Part shown: one piece after another, positions 63,625-64,000 of the stretch
Layout of the letters: each line of letters opens with the position of its first letter
Numbering within the stretch: position 1 is the stretch's first letter
Assembly (NCBI RefSeq): GCF_016714275.1
Contig: NZ_JADJNP010000001.1
Location: 186,001 to 250,000, forward strand
Reading direction: 5' to 3'
DNA: 64,000 nt
DNA from: Tessaracoccus sp.
GTDB taxonomy: Bacteria > Actinomycetota > Actinomycetes > Propionibacteriales > Propionibacteriaceae
Program-made: the position numbers and the translations under genes
The notes under the pieces: generated by a model
Database searches by the model: none
Told to the model about the DNA's origin: nothing
The model's input: only the letters and a program-made list of their open reading frames with translations

Positions 63625-63660
63625 GTGAGCTTTTCAACCAGTACTGGTTGAAAAGCTCAC
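63625..63660. repeat. 36-bp perfect palindrome, right of DUF559 gene
   Basis: Arms GTGAGCTTTTCAACCAGT and its exact complement, no loop. Lies 96 nt upstream of the DUF559 start. Immediately beyond it a coding fragment begins. Confidence 0.9.
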
Positions 63661-63666
63661 TGCTAG

Positions 63667-63774
63667 CGACGGAGGCCGCTGGTCCAGGCCGCCACCCTGG
63701 GCCGACACGCGAAGTCCCTCGGCCTGACCGAGCAGCAACTATCAGACCTCGTTCGCGCCACCTTCCCGAGATGA
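63667..63774 (+). pseudogene. C-terminal gene fragment
   Basis: 35 codons without a start, ending TGA at 63774: the end reads TLGRHAKSLGLTEQQLSDLV then RATFPR. Looks like a real protein C-terminus cut off at the palindrome. Parent family not recognised. Confidence 0.4.
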
Positions 63775-63802
63775 TGGGAATCTGCTGGTAACATATTCCC
63801 AT
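63774..63802. promoter_or_regulatory. Inverted-repeat operator at antitoxin start
   Basis: ATGGGAAT, 13 nt, ATTCCCAT, overlapping the start codon at 63801, with TAACAT as a possible -10 inside. Fits autorepression by an AbrB-type antitoxin. Confidence 0.6.
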
Positions 63803-64000
63803 GCAGGCAACGATCGACAGCACCGGGAGGGTGCTCATCCCCAAGTCGCTGCGCGATGCGCACGGGTTGGGTCCGGGCAGCCGGGTGGACATCTCCTGGT
63901 ACGGAGACGGGTTGCGAATCATCCCTGGCGGCCGCACAGCCCGGCTGGAACGCGACGCCGACGGGCGTCTGGTCTCGCGCGGCGCCACCCCCGTCGACGA
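63801..64000 (+). CDS. AbrB/MazE-type antitoxin, partial
   Basis: About 66 codons visible, running off the right edge. SpoVT-AbrB domain TIDSTGRVLIPKSLRDAHGL then GPGSRVDISWYGDGLRIIPG, the VapB type. A PIN-domain VapC toxin gene is expected directly downstream but is outside the window. Confidence 0.85.
   Translation, partial: MQATIDSTGRVLIPKSLRDAHGLGPGSRVDISWYGDGLRIIPGGRTARLERDADGRLVSRGATPVD

Overview
This is a GC-rich (roughly two-thirds G+C by eye) actinobacterial chromosome segment. The lineage markers are a mycothiol conjugate amidase (mca), DUF4307 and DUF4245 proteins, a short-chain Z-isoprenyl diphosphate synthase and a DtxR/IdeR-type iron box. The gene order uppS - trhA/hemolysin III - YyaL-like protein ... 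mca - DUF4307 - greA matches the order I recall from Mycobacterium. A member of Propionibacteriaceae or a related family is my best guess, but that is inference.

Layout. 0-10.5 kb is an accessory-looking stretch: cysE (cut by the window edge), a cold-shock gene, a MATE exporter, a rifampin ADP-ribosyltransferase, an orphan antitoxin, several GNAT acetyltransferases, a nucleoside-deoxyribosyltransferase-like protein and a kinase-like protein. Three genes here are frameshifted, and the gaps hold palindromic repeat elements. 10.5-19.3 kb holds ychF and then an iron-acquisition block: a siderophore ABC operon behind an iron box, converging on an efeUOB operon. 19.4-31.7 kb is mostly core: M18 aminopeptidase, rmuC, a lipoprotein/secreted-protein pair, ilvA, ispH, a Cof-type HAD phosphatase, xseAB, DUF4245, uppS, trhA and a MarR regulator. 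31.7-41.5 kb has the YyaL-like protein, then a transporter/aminotransferase/GntR/rhomboid insert that interrupts the expected synteny, then mca, DUF4307 and greA. 41.5-49.8 kb holds a DUF4097-like/DUF2089 pair, ung, msrA, a lipoprotein, a zinc metallopeptidase, a Nudix hydrolase, a BI-1 family protein, a beta-CASP nuclease and a tRNA gene. 49.8-54.4 kb holds a STAND (NB-ARC/TPR) regulator and an exported lipoprotein with a Lon-type (S16) Ser/Lys protease domain. 54.4-62.5 kb holds a family-5 (nickel/peptide/metallophore type) ABC operon with a fused permease. It diverges from an MFS exporter across a near-perfect Fur/Zur-type box, and the MFS gene is followed by nfeD and a flotillin gene. 62.5-64 kb holds a DUF559 gene bracketed by related palindromes, a gene fragment and the start of an AbrB/VapB-type antitoxin gene.

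The most interesting items are the metal-box-controlled importer/exporter pair that lacks metallophore-synthesis genes, the exported Lon-like lipoprotein beside a STAND regulator, the DUF559 gene flanked by palindromes, several repeat families with long perfect palindromes, and a tRNA with anticodon UAA but a short variable loop. All calls come from reading the sequence; no database search was possible.
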